From Gorsachius magnificus (Eukaryota; Chordata; Aves; Pelecaniformes; Ardeidae): a DNA stretch of 64,000 nt. A program made the position numbers and the translations under genes. Positions 13,701 to 24,212 of the stretch are shown piece after piece (the stretch's first letter is position 1; each line of letters opens with the position of its first letter). The DNA is taken from contig CM067082.1 of NCBI GenBank assembly GCA_034008185.1, positions 9,098,984-9,162,983 on the forward strand, read 5' to 3'. The notes under the pieces were generated by a model. That model had not been told where the DNA came from. It made no database searches and saw only the letters and a list, made by a program, of their open reading frames with translations.

Positions 13701-16700
13701 TCAGACCAGCATGCCAATTTAGACATTGTCCAGTTGTTGTAACTAGCTGTTACAGTACCTCGGACCAGTTTACCTCACTACCCTCTTAAGAGGAGTGTGT
13801 TTTTAAATACCTAATGTAAGGTACAGGGTTGCCAGTTCTGCTCTTGCACTGAAAAAAATGCTTACTCATTAGTACCTTGAAAATCAATTAAACTGGTGTA
13901 TACTTACAAATGTTGCTGATGAGAATGATAACTATCCTCAGGTATTTTCCCGAAAGCATTGTATAACCTGTTTTTCTGAGTGGTTTTGTCTAGTCTTCCC
14001 TTCCATGTATTTTCTAAGACCTTGAAGGCGATGCTTTCAAACCAGTTTCAGTTAATGCAAATATTTGGTTTGTCTCTGCCCTGTTTGGTTATGAAGTTTA
14101 AACTTAATCACCCCAGTGGCTGGATAGCGTGAGAGGTTTCCCTGCCAGCCTCCTGTTAGAGAAGAATCAGCATCCTGGTTGGATAGCTGTACTGGAGAGG
14201 GCAGGGGGAGCCTGGGGAGGGGGGAGCTTTGTATTTAGGCTGCTGATTTGAGGACTATATCTTAGAAGTTTTTCTGGCAGAGACTAACCATTTCCTTCCA
14301 GGATCAGGACCATGCTATGGTTGCTCAGTATAAAGATAAGTGAGCATTGCATGCTGCCCTGCAATGCATGAGGACTGGTGTCCTGCAAATCCACTGAAAA
14401 CAAACCAGTTGCTATGTTGAGCTCCTTACTGCAGCCGGTGGCCTTGCTGAGTGAGGGTCCACAGTTTGCCTGAGCTGCAATCCACCCTTCTGTAGATGCA
14501 CGCTGGCATGTGAAAGAGGAAGGCTGCTGATGCAGGTTTATTTATTTTCAGTGCTGTCTTACTCATTTGTCTCTTCCGTTTTATTGCTGTGCAGGCTAAA
14601 GACCATTATAGGAATGGGAACTGGAGCTGGTGCCTACATCTTAACCAGATTTGCTGTAAGTTTTGTGGAGCTTCCCTAAAGCCTCAAACCTGATTTCCCT
14701 GACGTGTTGTCGTCCACGTAGCGTGTGCAGAGAATTTGTGCTCTGCCGTGCCCACTTAAGTAAGCAGTTAGGCTTTTAAGTGAAATACCACAATCTGCGG
14801 GATAGCTAATCCAGAAGACCTAGATTTTCCATTTTAAGGCCTGGGCTCTACCCAGTTAATTTGCAGAAGGTTTTTTTAATGGGAGTTCTCTATTTAAACT
14901 GAGGGTGGAGGAGAAGTTAAATCTTAATGTTCTCCAGCTGCTCAGTTGAATTGCTTTAATGAAATTTTTTTTTCCATACATACGCTTGTTTTGTACAAGA
15001 TACCGCCTTCCTCCCCAGGAGATAATTTGCTAATTTAAATTTCATGCTGACTGTCAAGTTGCAAAGGATATGCGATGAATCTTAAATCTTTTCTTTTGCA
15101 GTTAAACCATGCAGAGATGGTGGAGGGACTAGTTCTTATTAACGTAAACCCTTGTGCTGAAGGTTGGATGGACTGGGCAGCAACTAAGGTAAACATTTTT
15201 AAGTTAGAAAAATGAATAGTACTGTGAACCTGTTGAGCGTGAGGAGCTGAGCAAGCTTATGTGTCCAGGCATGGCTGCAGACAGAAAATAGCCCAGGCTA
15301 ATTCCTTTGGGGCTTATTCTTCCATTCGCAAGCACGCCTCCTGAAGGGCTAGTGATAAAAATGAGTACTTCTAGGAAACAGATACCCATGGTATAATGGA
15401 GCTACTGAGCATGGGCTATTCTTAGGAGCAGTTCACTGCTGGGGGAAATCTGGTTTAACCTGGATACGGGGGAGTTTTGGAAAGAACTTTCTTTCAAGTA
15501 AGCTTCAAGCATAGTATAACATTCAGTTCTTTCTCGTCCATGGCTTTGTTTACCAGTGCAGTCCAAAATGTGAACTAGAGCACAAAAAAATGTTCAGAAC
15601 AACATCTTCCAGGTTTCAGTCATCTATCTGGGTCTTAGAGGCCAAAAAGACTCAGAAAAGGGCATTAGTTACGGTAACTGTGGACAGATCATCCATACAA
15701 CCAGATTTTTAAGTGAAAATGTTCGTATACAAAGAAGCTCCTGTTAACTGTATTCTTTTGTAGTTGTAAGAAAGATCTCAATGTGGGAAAACAGGTGCTG
15801 AGAACTAGTTTCAAAAATCTTCCTGGAACCAGTATATATAAATAAGTACAAAAGTTACACTACATGTCACTCAGATTTAACCTGTTAAAACATTTTTCAG
15901 GGTAGACTGATGGAAGGCACTTTGTGTCATTCAGGGTCATGTTTAAGTGAGTGGCAGTTGTTATAAGCACTCTGAGAAGTACAAAACTTAGTGCATCATC
16001 TTTTAACCACACATAGAGTCAACCCATAGTAAGTATCCAGGGTTGTATTACATGTAATGACAATCTTATAATACTAGGAGAAACTTTCCAAAGCTGGGAT
16101 GTAACATTCTTTCGAGGTTTAGTTACTCATTTTTTAAAATAATTTTGCATACCAGTTTATTTTGGTAAGCTTGTTCTGGAAGTATATTTAGTAACCCCTC
16201 TACATTGAGATGTACCAGTTGACCTATTTCAATTACCTCACCCAGTGTCTCACTGTAATTAAATTCTTCCACATCTGTGCCTCTGCCTTCTACCTCTCCC
16301 GAGTATTGCTGACCTTAGGAGTACAGTGAGTGCCCTGTACCATTCTGTCCTTCCAAAGCAAGAGCACATACTCTGGGACTTGAGCTTTAGGTACCAGCTC
16401 CAACACACCTTCTGCGTGTGTTGTTAGGGAGGAGATCGGGCAGTGAGGTTAAATGATAGCCATCTGGCTGGTTTGCTTGGCACTCTTGCAGGGAGCGATT
16501 CCATAACTACCTATGCCACTAGTCATGTGTTCCCTATATAGCTGCATTAGTAAAGACGTCTTATGAGACTGACTCAAACATAAACAACCCCTAACGGTGT
16601 TTTAGTTGGATTGAGGGGAAAAAAATATCAATCCAGGATATTGTACATATAAGGATAGCAGAGGAACATCTATTGGTCTACTTATGAGTAACTGGCAGGT

Positions 16701-19700
16701 TTCAATTGTTCTTCAAGGGTTGTTTTAATGTTGGATACTTAGATAATCTCGCTCTTCAGATTTCAGGTTGGACAAATGCTTTACCAGACATGGTCATTTC
16801 ACATCTTTTTGGAAAGGTAAGGATGTTCAAAAGATCCCTATGATGTATTCAGTCATCTGTGTTTACCTCCTGGAGCTGGGAGGAGGGGAGAAGCCTTCAC
16901 TTAAACCACAAAGTTAAACTGTGAGATAGGATTCATACTTGTGTTTGAGGGCAGTAGGCTGCTGTAGGGCAGGCTGCGTCCCAGCAACTCAAGTGCGCCT
17001 CAGTCATGACAACTCTAGTAGGAGCAGCTCCCTGTTTAGACAGCCAACACTTAAACATGTGTATAAGCATCATATGTGCTCATCTTCTGCACAGAATTAC
17101 CCCACAGATATTTTATACCATAATATACCTGTAACTCTGGGAAAGCTGCTTATCAGTACTAACGGTGCTCTTCAGTGCAAGCCTGCTTTAATGGAAAGTG
17201 CTGTACTGTTTTCTGAGGCTACTTTGCTCTGCTTGAAGCTGTTAGTAAATGCAATGGAAAACTCAATTCCAGCAGAACAAGGAACTAATCTATAAAGACT
17301 TTAGAACCAAACTGTTTGAAAATGTCAGTGATTGAAGTCCTTGAAGCTTAGTTATTTACTATTGTGAAATTGAGTTCCACATTACATATGTTTGTAAGCT
17401 TTCAACATCTGCTTTACCCTGGAAACATTTATTGAGCTTCTTACCCTGAATCTTTTTTGTTTTAAAACCTCACACTTGTCTGACTAACCATCTGCACTAC
17501 AACTACATGTTTTGCAATCGTTAAGATCCTGATATTACCACACACTGAAGTTTTAAAGCAAAGAATGTGGTACTGCAATCAGAGGCTAATGTTAATTCTG
17601 GGTGACACCACTGGGTGCTGGAAGTTGTCCCTTCCCCAAAAGTGCCCTCCTTTTGTATAGATATGAGTCTGATAGACGACTGCTGTGCCATGTCTTCAGA
17701 TCCTTTCAGAAAATAGCCCCTATTCTGAACGATTCTGTCTCCACTGTAGGAAGAGATTCACAGCAACCATGACCTGATCCATACTTACCGTCAGCATATT
17801 ATTAATGATATGAATCAAACCAACCTTCATCTCTTTGTCAACTCTTACAACAGGTAAATACATTTACCTGACTTCTAACTGGAAACTGTTTTAAGAAGCT
17901 GTCCAGCTCTTAGAGCCAGTATTACTTGTGTGGTGGAGTTATTTGTGTTCCCCCAGTGTAAAGTTCTGTTTGACAGTGCCTTTAGGGACCTCAGGTGGTT
18001 TGCTTATGGGAGAATGACCTTGTGCATTTGTGGGGAGATAGATGGTAGACTGAGACTGAGCTAAGACGTTGATACTTCAGGCTAAAGTGGTTCTCCACCA
18101 GTTGTGGAGGCTACAACATGTATCAGATTAAATTAACATACATGAGTGTCTGTGCTTTCTCTAAACTAGAAAAATATGGAAATATCTGTAAAATTTCAGT
18201 GTACCAAGAGCCTTTGTCCTCTCCATTTTTTTAGTCGGCGAGACCTAGAGATTGAGCGCCCTGTTCCTGGAATAAATGTTGTCACCCTTCAGTAAGTATT
18301 TTATATCCTACTAGTTCACCTGTACATGACACGAGCTAAGAGGTGTGATCAGTGGGTGCATTGCATATCATAGAATCACCTCGGTTGGAAAAGACCTTTA
18401 AGATCATAGAGATCTACAGAGCTGTAGGTGAATGCGCTTATGTGCTAGAAAAGGCTCTCGTTGCTTTGTCTAGGACATAAAAGGTTATGGTGAGTCAGGG
18501 ACCACCGTTAGGAAGACTTTCCCCTCTTCAAACTTCAGAGGCATATTAACTGAAATGGAAAGCTAAGTAGTTCCTGTCACTGTGTATCCACAAACTTGAG
18601 CTTACAGGAGTAGTTACTTGAAAAGGAGATGTACTTAGCTTCACCTGGAAATGTGTCCTAGTTAATGGAAACTATAGCTCTGAATGCATTTAAACCATGC
18701 CTATGCAACCAAGGGAACATAAAACAAAACAAAACAAACCCCAACCCCAAAAACAAACCTTCAGGAAGATGGAACAGGTATGAGGATGACTATCTACCAG
18801 ATCTTCTGCCAAGAGCTTTTCACTTACACTGCAACTTGTACAACAAAGCAATTGTCAAGTCCTTTTCTGCTCAGCTGCTGATGTTTACACACAGGAGACT
18901 TTGAGATGCTGCTCTTTTGCCAATCTGATTGAAAATGGATGACAGGTCCAAAAGTTGGAGCTCAAAGGGCTTGGGGGGGTATGTGTAGGAGTGAGACTCT
19001 GGTGCTGATGCCCACATTCAATTTCTTTTAAAAGAAGGAATAAGAGCACTGGGAAGGGCTGGTTGCTATGAGGTGGGGAAGAAGACAGGTTCTCAGGCAA
19101 GGTATCGGAGCATATCAGTAAATCTGCAGCTAATACAGTGGATTTGATGTGTATTTAAAGTGCCTGAAATACGAAACAAACAATTTTCACACAGTTAACT
19201 GTCTCATCCTTCCAGCGACATAAAATGAAGCTTAGGGCAAGTCCGGACCGGATCACAGAGATAACACCGCCTTTGTGTCTCATCCTTCCAGTGACATAAA
19301 ATGAAGCTTAGGGCAAGTCCAGACCGGATCACAGAGATAACACCGCCTTTGTGTGCTTCCTTGCAGATGCCCCGTCCTCCTGGTTGTTGGCGACAGTTCC
19401 CCGGCGGTGGATGCTGTGGTGTGTATATTGAGCTGTCTTTGCCGCTGTGCTAATGGGCAACCTCGCTGGCTATCGATCCAGCCCAGCTGGCTCTCCCCTT
19501 TCAGACCACGGGAGAGCTGCCATTAATTCCTCGCTGTTTGTCCCCTCTGTCTGTGCACCATTATTTAACAGCTACCGTGTTAGGAACAATCGCCACAGCA
19601 GTTCCAGTGAACCACAAATATTTTCCTTCAGAAAGGAATCTGCTGTTGGTATTTTAGTTTGTTCTGTGGTGTTGGAGCTCTGCCCTGGGTCACTATGGAA

Positions 19701-22700
19701 GCGAAGAGCTGCTTTTTGACCATTATAACTCGCCCCAGATGACTGGGTGACTTCAAATGTTCTGCCTTAACAGGCATGGCCAGTCTGCTGGCCCGTGGCC
19801 ATATGGCTGCTCATAACTTGGGACGCTACCAGATGATCCCAAATCACAAGATAAACAACACTTGTTGCCACTGGAGTCCAAAAACCAGATAAAAATCTCC
19901 AATTCCCCAGTAGTGGGTTTGTTAGTACATGGAAAAGAATAGTCAGAAATGTGAACTGACCTACTTGGGTTTAAAGATGTATATATGTATGCATAGAGTC
20001 TGTACAAAAGCCTAAGATACCTTGTTTTTGGCCTAATACATCCTAAATTAGGTATTTAATCTGTTTTCATCCAGCAGTTCATAACTGAAATCTTGTGTAT
20101 AATGCCTTATGTTGCTGTTCTTCAATATAGGTTGAATGCAACTCAAAGCTGGACCCAACAAGGACCACACTTCTGAAGGTAATAACAAAAGCTGTTTTTT
20201 AAAGTAAACATTTCCCTCATTTAAAATCATCTGGATTAACTAAAAAAGCAGAACCACACCAATGTGCTGCAGTACAGATAACAGGGTGAGAATCTAGTTC
20301 TGATGTGGAAGGGCAGTTCCTTCAGCATAAGAGTATTTTAGTGGGATAAACCAGAGCTGGGGCTTCTTGTCGAGGTTAACAACAGGGAATTTCTCAGCTA
20401 TTCCATTTGAAAACATTAGGGGTGAGACTTGAAATGCTCAGTATTTCACATACCCATAATGAATTTGACTTGAGCTGGCAAAGTTGATCTCGAGGTATTT
20501 GGAAAGGTCTGAAAAAAGCTGTCAGCAGAGTGGAAGAGCAAACCAACCAACTCGTTTTGTACCTGTGTCTGCCTGTCCCTCAACAGCAGTGTCAGATGAA
20601 TAGACAGCTGATCTGTCAGCCACCATTTTATCATCCTGCCTTTTATGTGGACATGGTCCAGGATATTCTACTGTTGGAAATCAGACTCTTATTTTCCAAA
20701 AATTCGATAAAATATGCTTCTGAACAGCAAAGCATCGTGCAAAGGCTTTGGCTGATGCTTGGCATTCAGAGTATGGTTGCAAACTTCAGCTCGTTACTGA
20801 TGAAGTAAAATGCAATGAGTGTAGTAGCATGCAAAGCTTGGCCATGCTTCTGCTGTCAACTTCTACTGTGTCTCTCTTAATTGAACTGGTCAGTGAAAAT
20901 TAGAACAATGACTATTTTTTTAAAATTCTTTTTCTTCCTAACACTGAGCAGTTACATTGCTGACCTACCACATGGACATGGCAGACTCACCCTCAGAAAA
21001 AATCTGACACTATCTCAGATCCTCCATCAGTGGCACAGCCTTTGCTCAGTCCAGGGATACGGCTGATGCCAGATCCTGCTGCAGGCCTGTTTTGCTGCTA
21101 ACTAATCCTAGATAGGATTTGGGGTTTCCTGTAATTCACAACTCGACTGTTTTCAGCTTGTGGTGTTCTTGGAACAGGACTGTTTTTGTTGGGTTTGCTT
21201 TGAGGGGTGGAGTGGCAGGAAAAATGAAGTGCTCCAAAAATACTGCATGCACTCAAGATAGCTTTTCTAATTTGGCTTTCCCTGCTTCCCTTGGCGAGTC
21301 AGGCTGATGCTGGCCATCCACAATCTCAGCAAATCATTTTCCCTCTCACCTCTGAGGTTTAGGTGTTTGTTCTCTCTCCCCTGTGTGTCATTTGGGTCAG
21401 CACTGAGTCACATTATTGTCATTCAGAGCTGAACTTGTAACCAGGACTAATAGGCCAGTTTCTAAGAAACTGGTAATCACTGCCTAGCAAAAAACATCTA
21501 TGTGTAGTCCAGCCGATGCTTTGCCTGAGGGTTAAGACACTTCGGGGTTTTCTGGGGTGCAGTCATAGCTTGTATAAAAATTTAACTGCTTGCTTTGATG
21601 CCTTCATCTACATATATGTTACTCACACAACAAAAGGAAATGTTTTTTCTGCCAGACAGCTAGAAAGGTCATTTTAATATATTCTGAGCATAACTGAGTT
21701 CCTCTGGCATTGCACTAACTGGCTGTTCTCCTCCCCATTTCAGATGGCTGACTGCGGTGGGCTCCCTCAAGTTTCCCAGGTAGGAATTGGCTGATGGAAA
21801 TCCTGCTAATCCTGTTCAGCAGCATGTCAGACTGCAACAAATGAATGTTTTCCTGTAGGGTACTTGCTGTTCCCAAATGTCAGCCAAAAGGATGGTTATG
21901 ATTTCACGAATAATGATGTCAGTTGGTCATCTGAGCTTTCTTTTTTTCTGTAAAGACCAATGAAGCACAAAATTAAGATTGGGAGGGGATATTATTTCCA
22001 CTAATTAAGTCTCAACCTAGTAAAGGCCCGAGGTGGGAATGCGGAGGTATTATTTTATGCCTATCTACTAAGCTAACATGCGTTAAGGCTTGGGCACTAG
22101 TGTTATAAAAACAAATTCTTATTTGGACTATTTATAGTATAGATCAGGAAAGTGGGAGGCAGGAAATAACAACGCTATGTTCTTGCATACACTGACCCGG
22201 CTTGACTGAGAATGAACTGGAGTTTCAGAAATATATTTAGGCATAAATTCCAAGGCTGTTAGTAAAACCAGGCTGGGAAAGTTAAAATTTACCTATGCTC
22301 TAGTGTTGCTTCACTAAACCAGCTGACCTGTAAGTCAGCTTTAGGATGTGATGTTTCCTAAACAGATTTCCAAGCAATGTAAGGTGATATTCTTGAACTT
22401 GATGAAAAAAATTAATTTGTAATTACCTGCAGCTGAGAAGTCCCTGTACAGGCAGTGTGTGCTCCTGCAGCGGGAGGGTGGAAAAGGCTTTTTAAAGCCA
22501 CGAAGGAGCATGTGCATTGCTCCTCTCTGGTAGAATCCATTCCCTGAACTGAGTCAGATAAAATTGTAACGAAAATAATAGGCAATATTTGCAAGGAGAA
22601 TAATTGAAGTTGAGGCTTATGTGGCCACTGTGTCAGCAGCAGAGAAAAACAGCGAGTGCCTCACTGCAAGAATGTCAGTCATATGCAGTCGTGCTTGTGT

Positions 22701-24212
22701 ATTCCTGCTGAGCTTTTTTTTCCCCTATAAACATAGCTATCAGCTCTGACTAGCTGAATTTGTTCTCTGCTGGTTAGGAATTGCTCAATTACCGACACTG
22801 TATGAACTGCCTTGTATATTTTGTGAGGCCAGTTGTTCTACTGCGGTTCATCTGCCTCAGTAACTGCACGAGCAAAGTTTGGGCCAGTCTTAGACCACTT
22901 GTAGTCACTACTCTGGAAATCTCATTCTCAAATGCATATGTCCATTTGGTAAAATAATGGGGCAGGGGGAACAGGCTAGGGAGGGGAATGGTGGAATTTT
23001 CTCATGTAAGTATTCCAGACATTTAGTAGAAGCCAGAGAATATTTAAGATGTCCCTGTTCAGATAGGGCATCTGTGGTATCTATAGCGTTGTAATGTAAA
23101 TAACTTGCTGAGCACTGCATACAACAATACTCTTCTTCTGTTGCAGCCTGCCAAGCTTGCAGAAGCTTTCAAATACTTTGTTCAGGGAATGGGATACAGT
23201 AAGTATCGGTTTTATGGAATGGCTTGCCTGGCTACTAAAGCTTGTTGGGCATCTAAGCACCCAGAGAGTCTTATGATCCCAGATGTATGATCTTTTCCCT
23301 GTTGGATATGCATTTGCAAGGGAAAAAAAAAAAACCCAAACACCTGTGGTATCTGGGTGAAGGGTTTTCAGACCAAATTATGTTACTAAATAGTAGAGAG
23401 CTCTCACGACAGCTTATACCCACAAATAACTGCTTTACTTTAGCTTGATGTTTTTATGGTTGATATTTGGAATAGTGTTGCCTCGTTGCATCACAGAAGA
23501 TGACTGATATGCTGCACACAACACGTAAAACCTCATTATTCAGAGACTTCTTTAATTTGTAGCTGTTTGTCCATCATGAATGTGCTTCTGACCACTGCTG
23601 TTGTATAGATGCATCACTAGCCTGGGCTGCCAGCGAAGGTTAAATATCTGAAAGTAACACGAGGTCTGAGTCTCTTTAGTTTTCCTCTGGCTTGTTGCAG
23701 CCACATCAACATGCCCTAAAGCTCAGTCTTGAATCCCTCAGCCCTGGCCACCAATTTTGCCTTAGTAATTTGGGCTCCTTAACTGTTTGCCTGGAGTAGT
23801 GGTGCTGCTTCTACCTGTGAAGCTACCATGAAAAGTATATATTCAACCCTGTGGGCTTCTCCAGGAGTGGTTAGGGCTGGGGAAGAAGGCAAGGGCTTCC
23901 TTCCAAGCCCACAAAGCAAGACATTAACGAAAGACTCTTTTTCCAGTCCCCTCTGCTAGCATGACCAGGCTGATGAGGTCCCGTACCGCTTCTGGCTCCA
24001 GCGTAACCTCTTTGGAAGGACAGAGGAGCCGGTCTCACACCGGGGAAGGCACAAGGAGCCGGTCTCACACCGGGGAGGGAACGAGGAGCCGATCCCACAC
24101 CGGGGAAGGTGCCAGGAACCGCTCCCACACAGACACACGCATCGAGCTGACGCCGAACTCTGCAAGCAATGCTGAACAATCAAGCCCCAAGTCCATGGAA
24201 GTGTCCTGTTAG
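1722..24212 (+). CDS. NDRG1: NDRG1, N-myc downstream regulated 1 (14 exons, 5' partial)
   Basis: Fourteen exons on the plus strand join in frame to 1146 nt (381 residues plus stop), matching human NDRG1 from about residue 22 to its C-terminus. NDRG1 is a mostly cytoplasmic stress-, differentiation- and hypoxia-responsive protein, a substrate of SGK1 then GSK3, linked to vesicle recycling, lipid trafficking and Schwann-cell myelination (human loss causes CMT4D). The alpha/beta-hydrolase fold spans most of the exons. The nucleophile elbow reads GMGTGAGAY, with glycine where an active enzyme has serine, as in all NDRG proteins, so no hydrolase activity is expected. The C-terminal tail carries the RSRSHT decapeptide repeats and ends in SMEVSC. 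It is 8 residues longer than the human protein over the same span because of a fourth repeat. All splice sites are GT-AG except the first intron, which is GC-AG. No frameshift or premature stop is seen. Confidence 0.98.
1758..9017 (+). other. NDRG1: NDRG1 GC-AG intron, 7.26 kb
   Basis: Longest NDRG1 intron in the window. It starts GC (cag/gcaagtaaag) and ends ttgccag. It contains T-rich tracts (3189-3202, 8700-8731) but no recognised transposon and no supported gene. Open frames on either strand here are short and resemble no known protein. Confidence 0.85.
9018..9123 (+). CDS. NDRG1: NDRG1 exon, start of the hydrolase-like fold
   Basis: Encodes [15 protein letters not shown] then CGTPRGNRP...LTYHDIGLN, matching human residues 34-68. 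Acceptor ttgccag at 9011-9017, donor aatc/gtaagt. It ends one base into the His codon completed by the next exon. The YHDIG segment is a family hallmark. Confidence 0.97.
9304..9321 (+). repeat. T18 homopolymer
   Basis: Uninterrupted T tract in the NDRG1 intron after the 9018-9123 exon. It may be length-polymorphic. Confidence 0.9.
10793..10913 (+). CDS. NDRG1: NDRG1 exon
   Basis: Encodes [19 protein letters not shown] then [22 protein letters not shown], matching human residues 69-109. Acceptor ctcaaag at 10786-10792, donor gcgg/gtgagt. Lies in the hydrolase-like core. The DAPGQQDGA segment is strongly conserved across the family. Confidence 0.97.
12887..12949 (+). CDS. NDRG1: NDRG1 exon
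   Basis: Encodes [20 protein letters not shown] flanked by split Gly codons, matching human residues 110-129. Acceptor ttgtag at 12881-12886, donor tttgg/gtgagt. 63 nt, in frame with both neighbours. Confidence 0.97.
14595..14655 (+). CDS. NDRG1: NDRG1 exon with inactive nucleophile elbow
   Basis: Encodes [20 protein letters not shown], matching human residues 131-150. The motif GMGTGAGA sits where hydrolases carry GxSxG. Glycine replaces the catalytic serine, which is the family rule rather than a local mutation. Acceptor tgtgcag, donor gct/gtaagt. Confidence 0.97.
14702..14725. promoter_or_regulatory. cluster of three hypoxia-element cores (RCGTG)
   Basis: Starting 46 bp after an NDRG1 exon there are ACGTG at 14702-14706, CACGT (ACGTG on the minus strand) at 14715-14719 and GCGTG at 14721-14725. 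RCGTG is the core bound by HIF-1/HIF-2, and NDRG1 is a classical hypoxia-induced gene. Function here is inference, since the motif is short, but three in 24 bp in CpG-poor intron DNA is uncommon. Confidence 0.35.
15102..15188 (+). CDS. NDRG1: NDRG1 exon
   Basis: Encodes [20 protein letters not shown] then GWMDWAATK, matching human residues 151-179 (human LNNPEMVEG). Acceptor tttgcag at 15095-15101, donor aag/gtaaac. Phase 0 at both ends. Confidence 0.97.
16760..16816 (+). CDS. NDRG1: NDRG1 exon
   Basis: Encodes [19 protein letters not shown], matching human residues 180-198. Acceptor cttcag at 16754-16759, donor aag/gtaagg. Part of the cap-like helical region of the fold. Phase 0 at both ends. 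Confidence 0.97.
17750..17853 (+). CDS. NDRG1: NDRG1 exon
   Basis: Encodes [20 protein letters not shown] then [14 protein letters not shown] plus two bases of a Ser codon, matching human residues 199-233. The first ten residues are the most changed from human, which has EEMQSNVEVV. Acceptor ctgtag, donor acag/gtaaat. Confidence 0.96.
18235..18291 (+). CDS. NDRG1: NDRG1 exon
   Basis: Completes the Ser codon, then encodes [18 protein letters not shown] and two bases of a Gln codon, matching human residues 233-252. Acceptor tttttag at 18228-18234, donor cttca/gtaagt. Confidence 0.96.
18370..18425 (-). mobile_element. CR1 LINE 3'-end fragment
   Basis: Contains tcatagaatca, ggttggaaaagacctttaag and atcatagag, the reverse complement of the standard CR1 3' tail. 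Only about 55 bp remain, in the intron after the 18235 exon. Confidence 0.8.
18719..18759 (+). repeat. (AAAAC)n-type simple repeat
   Basis: Three AAAAC units run into CA-rich sequence inside an NDRG1 intron. No coding signal is seen. Confidence 0.7.
19201..19352 (+). repeat. 76-bp tandem duplication next to an NDRG1 exon
   Basis: Two head-to-tail units of 76 bp (19201-19276 and 19277-19352) that differ at only two positions: gcgac/gtgac after the ttccag, and ccggacc/ccagacc. The second unit ends 14 bp before the exon at 19367, so the duplication moved the intron's 3' end. Each unit contains ccttccag, a decoy acceptor; using either would soon reach an in-frame TGA. Confidence 0.95.
19367..19418 (+). 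CDS. NDRG1: NDRG1 exon
   Basis: Completes the Gln codon and encodes [17 protein letters not shown], matching human residues 252-269. Acceptor cttgcag at 19360-19366, donor gtg/gtgtgt. The VVGDSSP segment carries the Asp at the hydrolase acid-residue region. It lies directly after the 76-bp tandem duplication. Confidence 0.96.
20131..20178 (+). CDS. NDRG1: NDRG1 exon
   Basis: Encodes [16 protein letters not shown], matching human residues 270-285 with Lys to Arg at the eleventh residue. Acceptor atatag at 20125-20130, donor aag/gtaata. 48 nt, phase 0 at both ends. Confidence 0.97.
21744..21779 (+). CDS. NDRG1: NDRG1 exon, 36 nt
   Basis: Encodes [12 protein letters not shown], matching human residues 286-297. 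Acceptor atttcag at 21737-21743, donor cag/gtagga. Phase 0 at both ends. Confidence 0.96.
23147..23198 (+). CDS. NDRG1: NDRG1 exon, end of the hydrolase-like fold
   Basis: Encodes [17 protein letters not shown] plus the first base of an Ile codon, matching human residues 298-314. Acceptor gttgcag at 23140-23146, donor taca/gtaagt. This is the last helix of the fold. Confidence 0.97.
23947..24212 (+). CDS. NDRG1: NDRG1 last coding exon, phosphorylation tail
   Basis: Acceptor tttccag at 23940-23946, stop TAG at 24210-24212. It encodes [20 protein letters not shown], three full decapeptide repeats ([10 protein letters not shown] type), a fourth part-repeat RNRSHTDT, then RIELTPNS and an end of SPKSMEVSC. 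Human T328 and S330 (RSRTAS) and the SGK1 target threonines T346, T356 and T366 (RxRxxT) all have counterparts. The repeats read HTGEG where human reads HTSEG. The tail is 88 residues against 80 in human. The region is disordered in the known family. Confidence 0.98.
24024..24131 (+). repeat. NDRG1: 30-bp coding tandem repeat, 3.6 units
   Basis: Units at 24024-24053, 24054-24083 and 24084-24113, plus an 18-bp part-unit at 24114-24131. Each begins with AGGAGC or AGGAAC and is CpG-rich. They encode the SGK1/GSK3-phosphorylated decapeptides of NDRG1. Near-identical DNA between units 1 and 2 suggests ongoing homogenisation. Confidence 0.95.
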
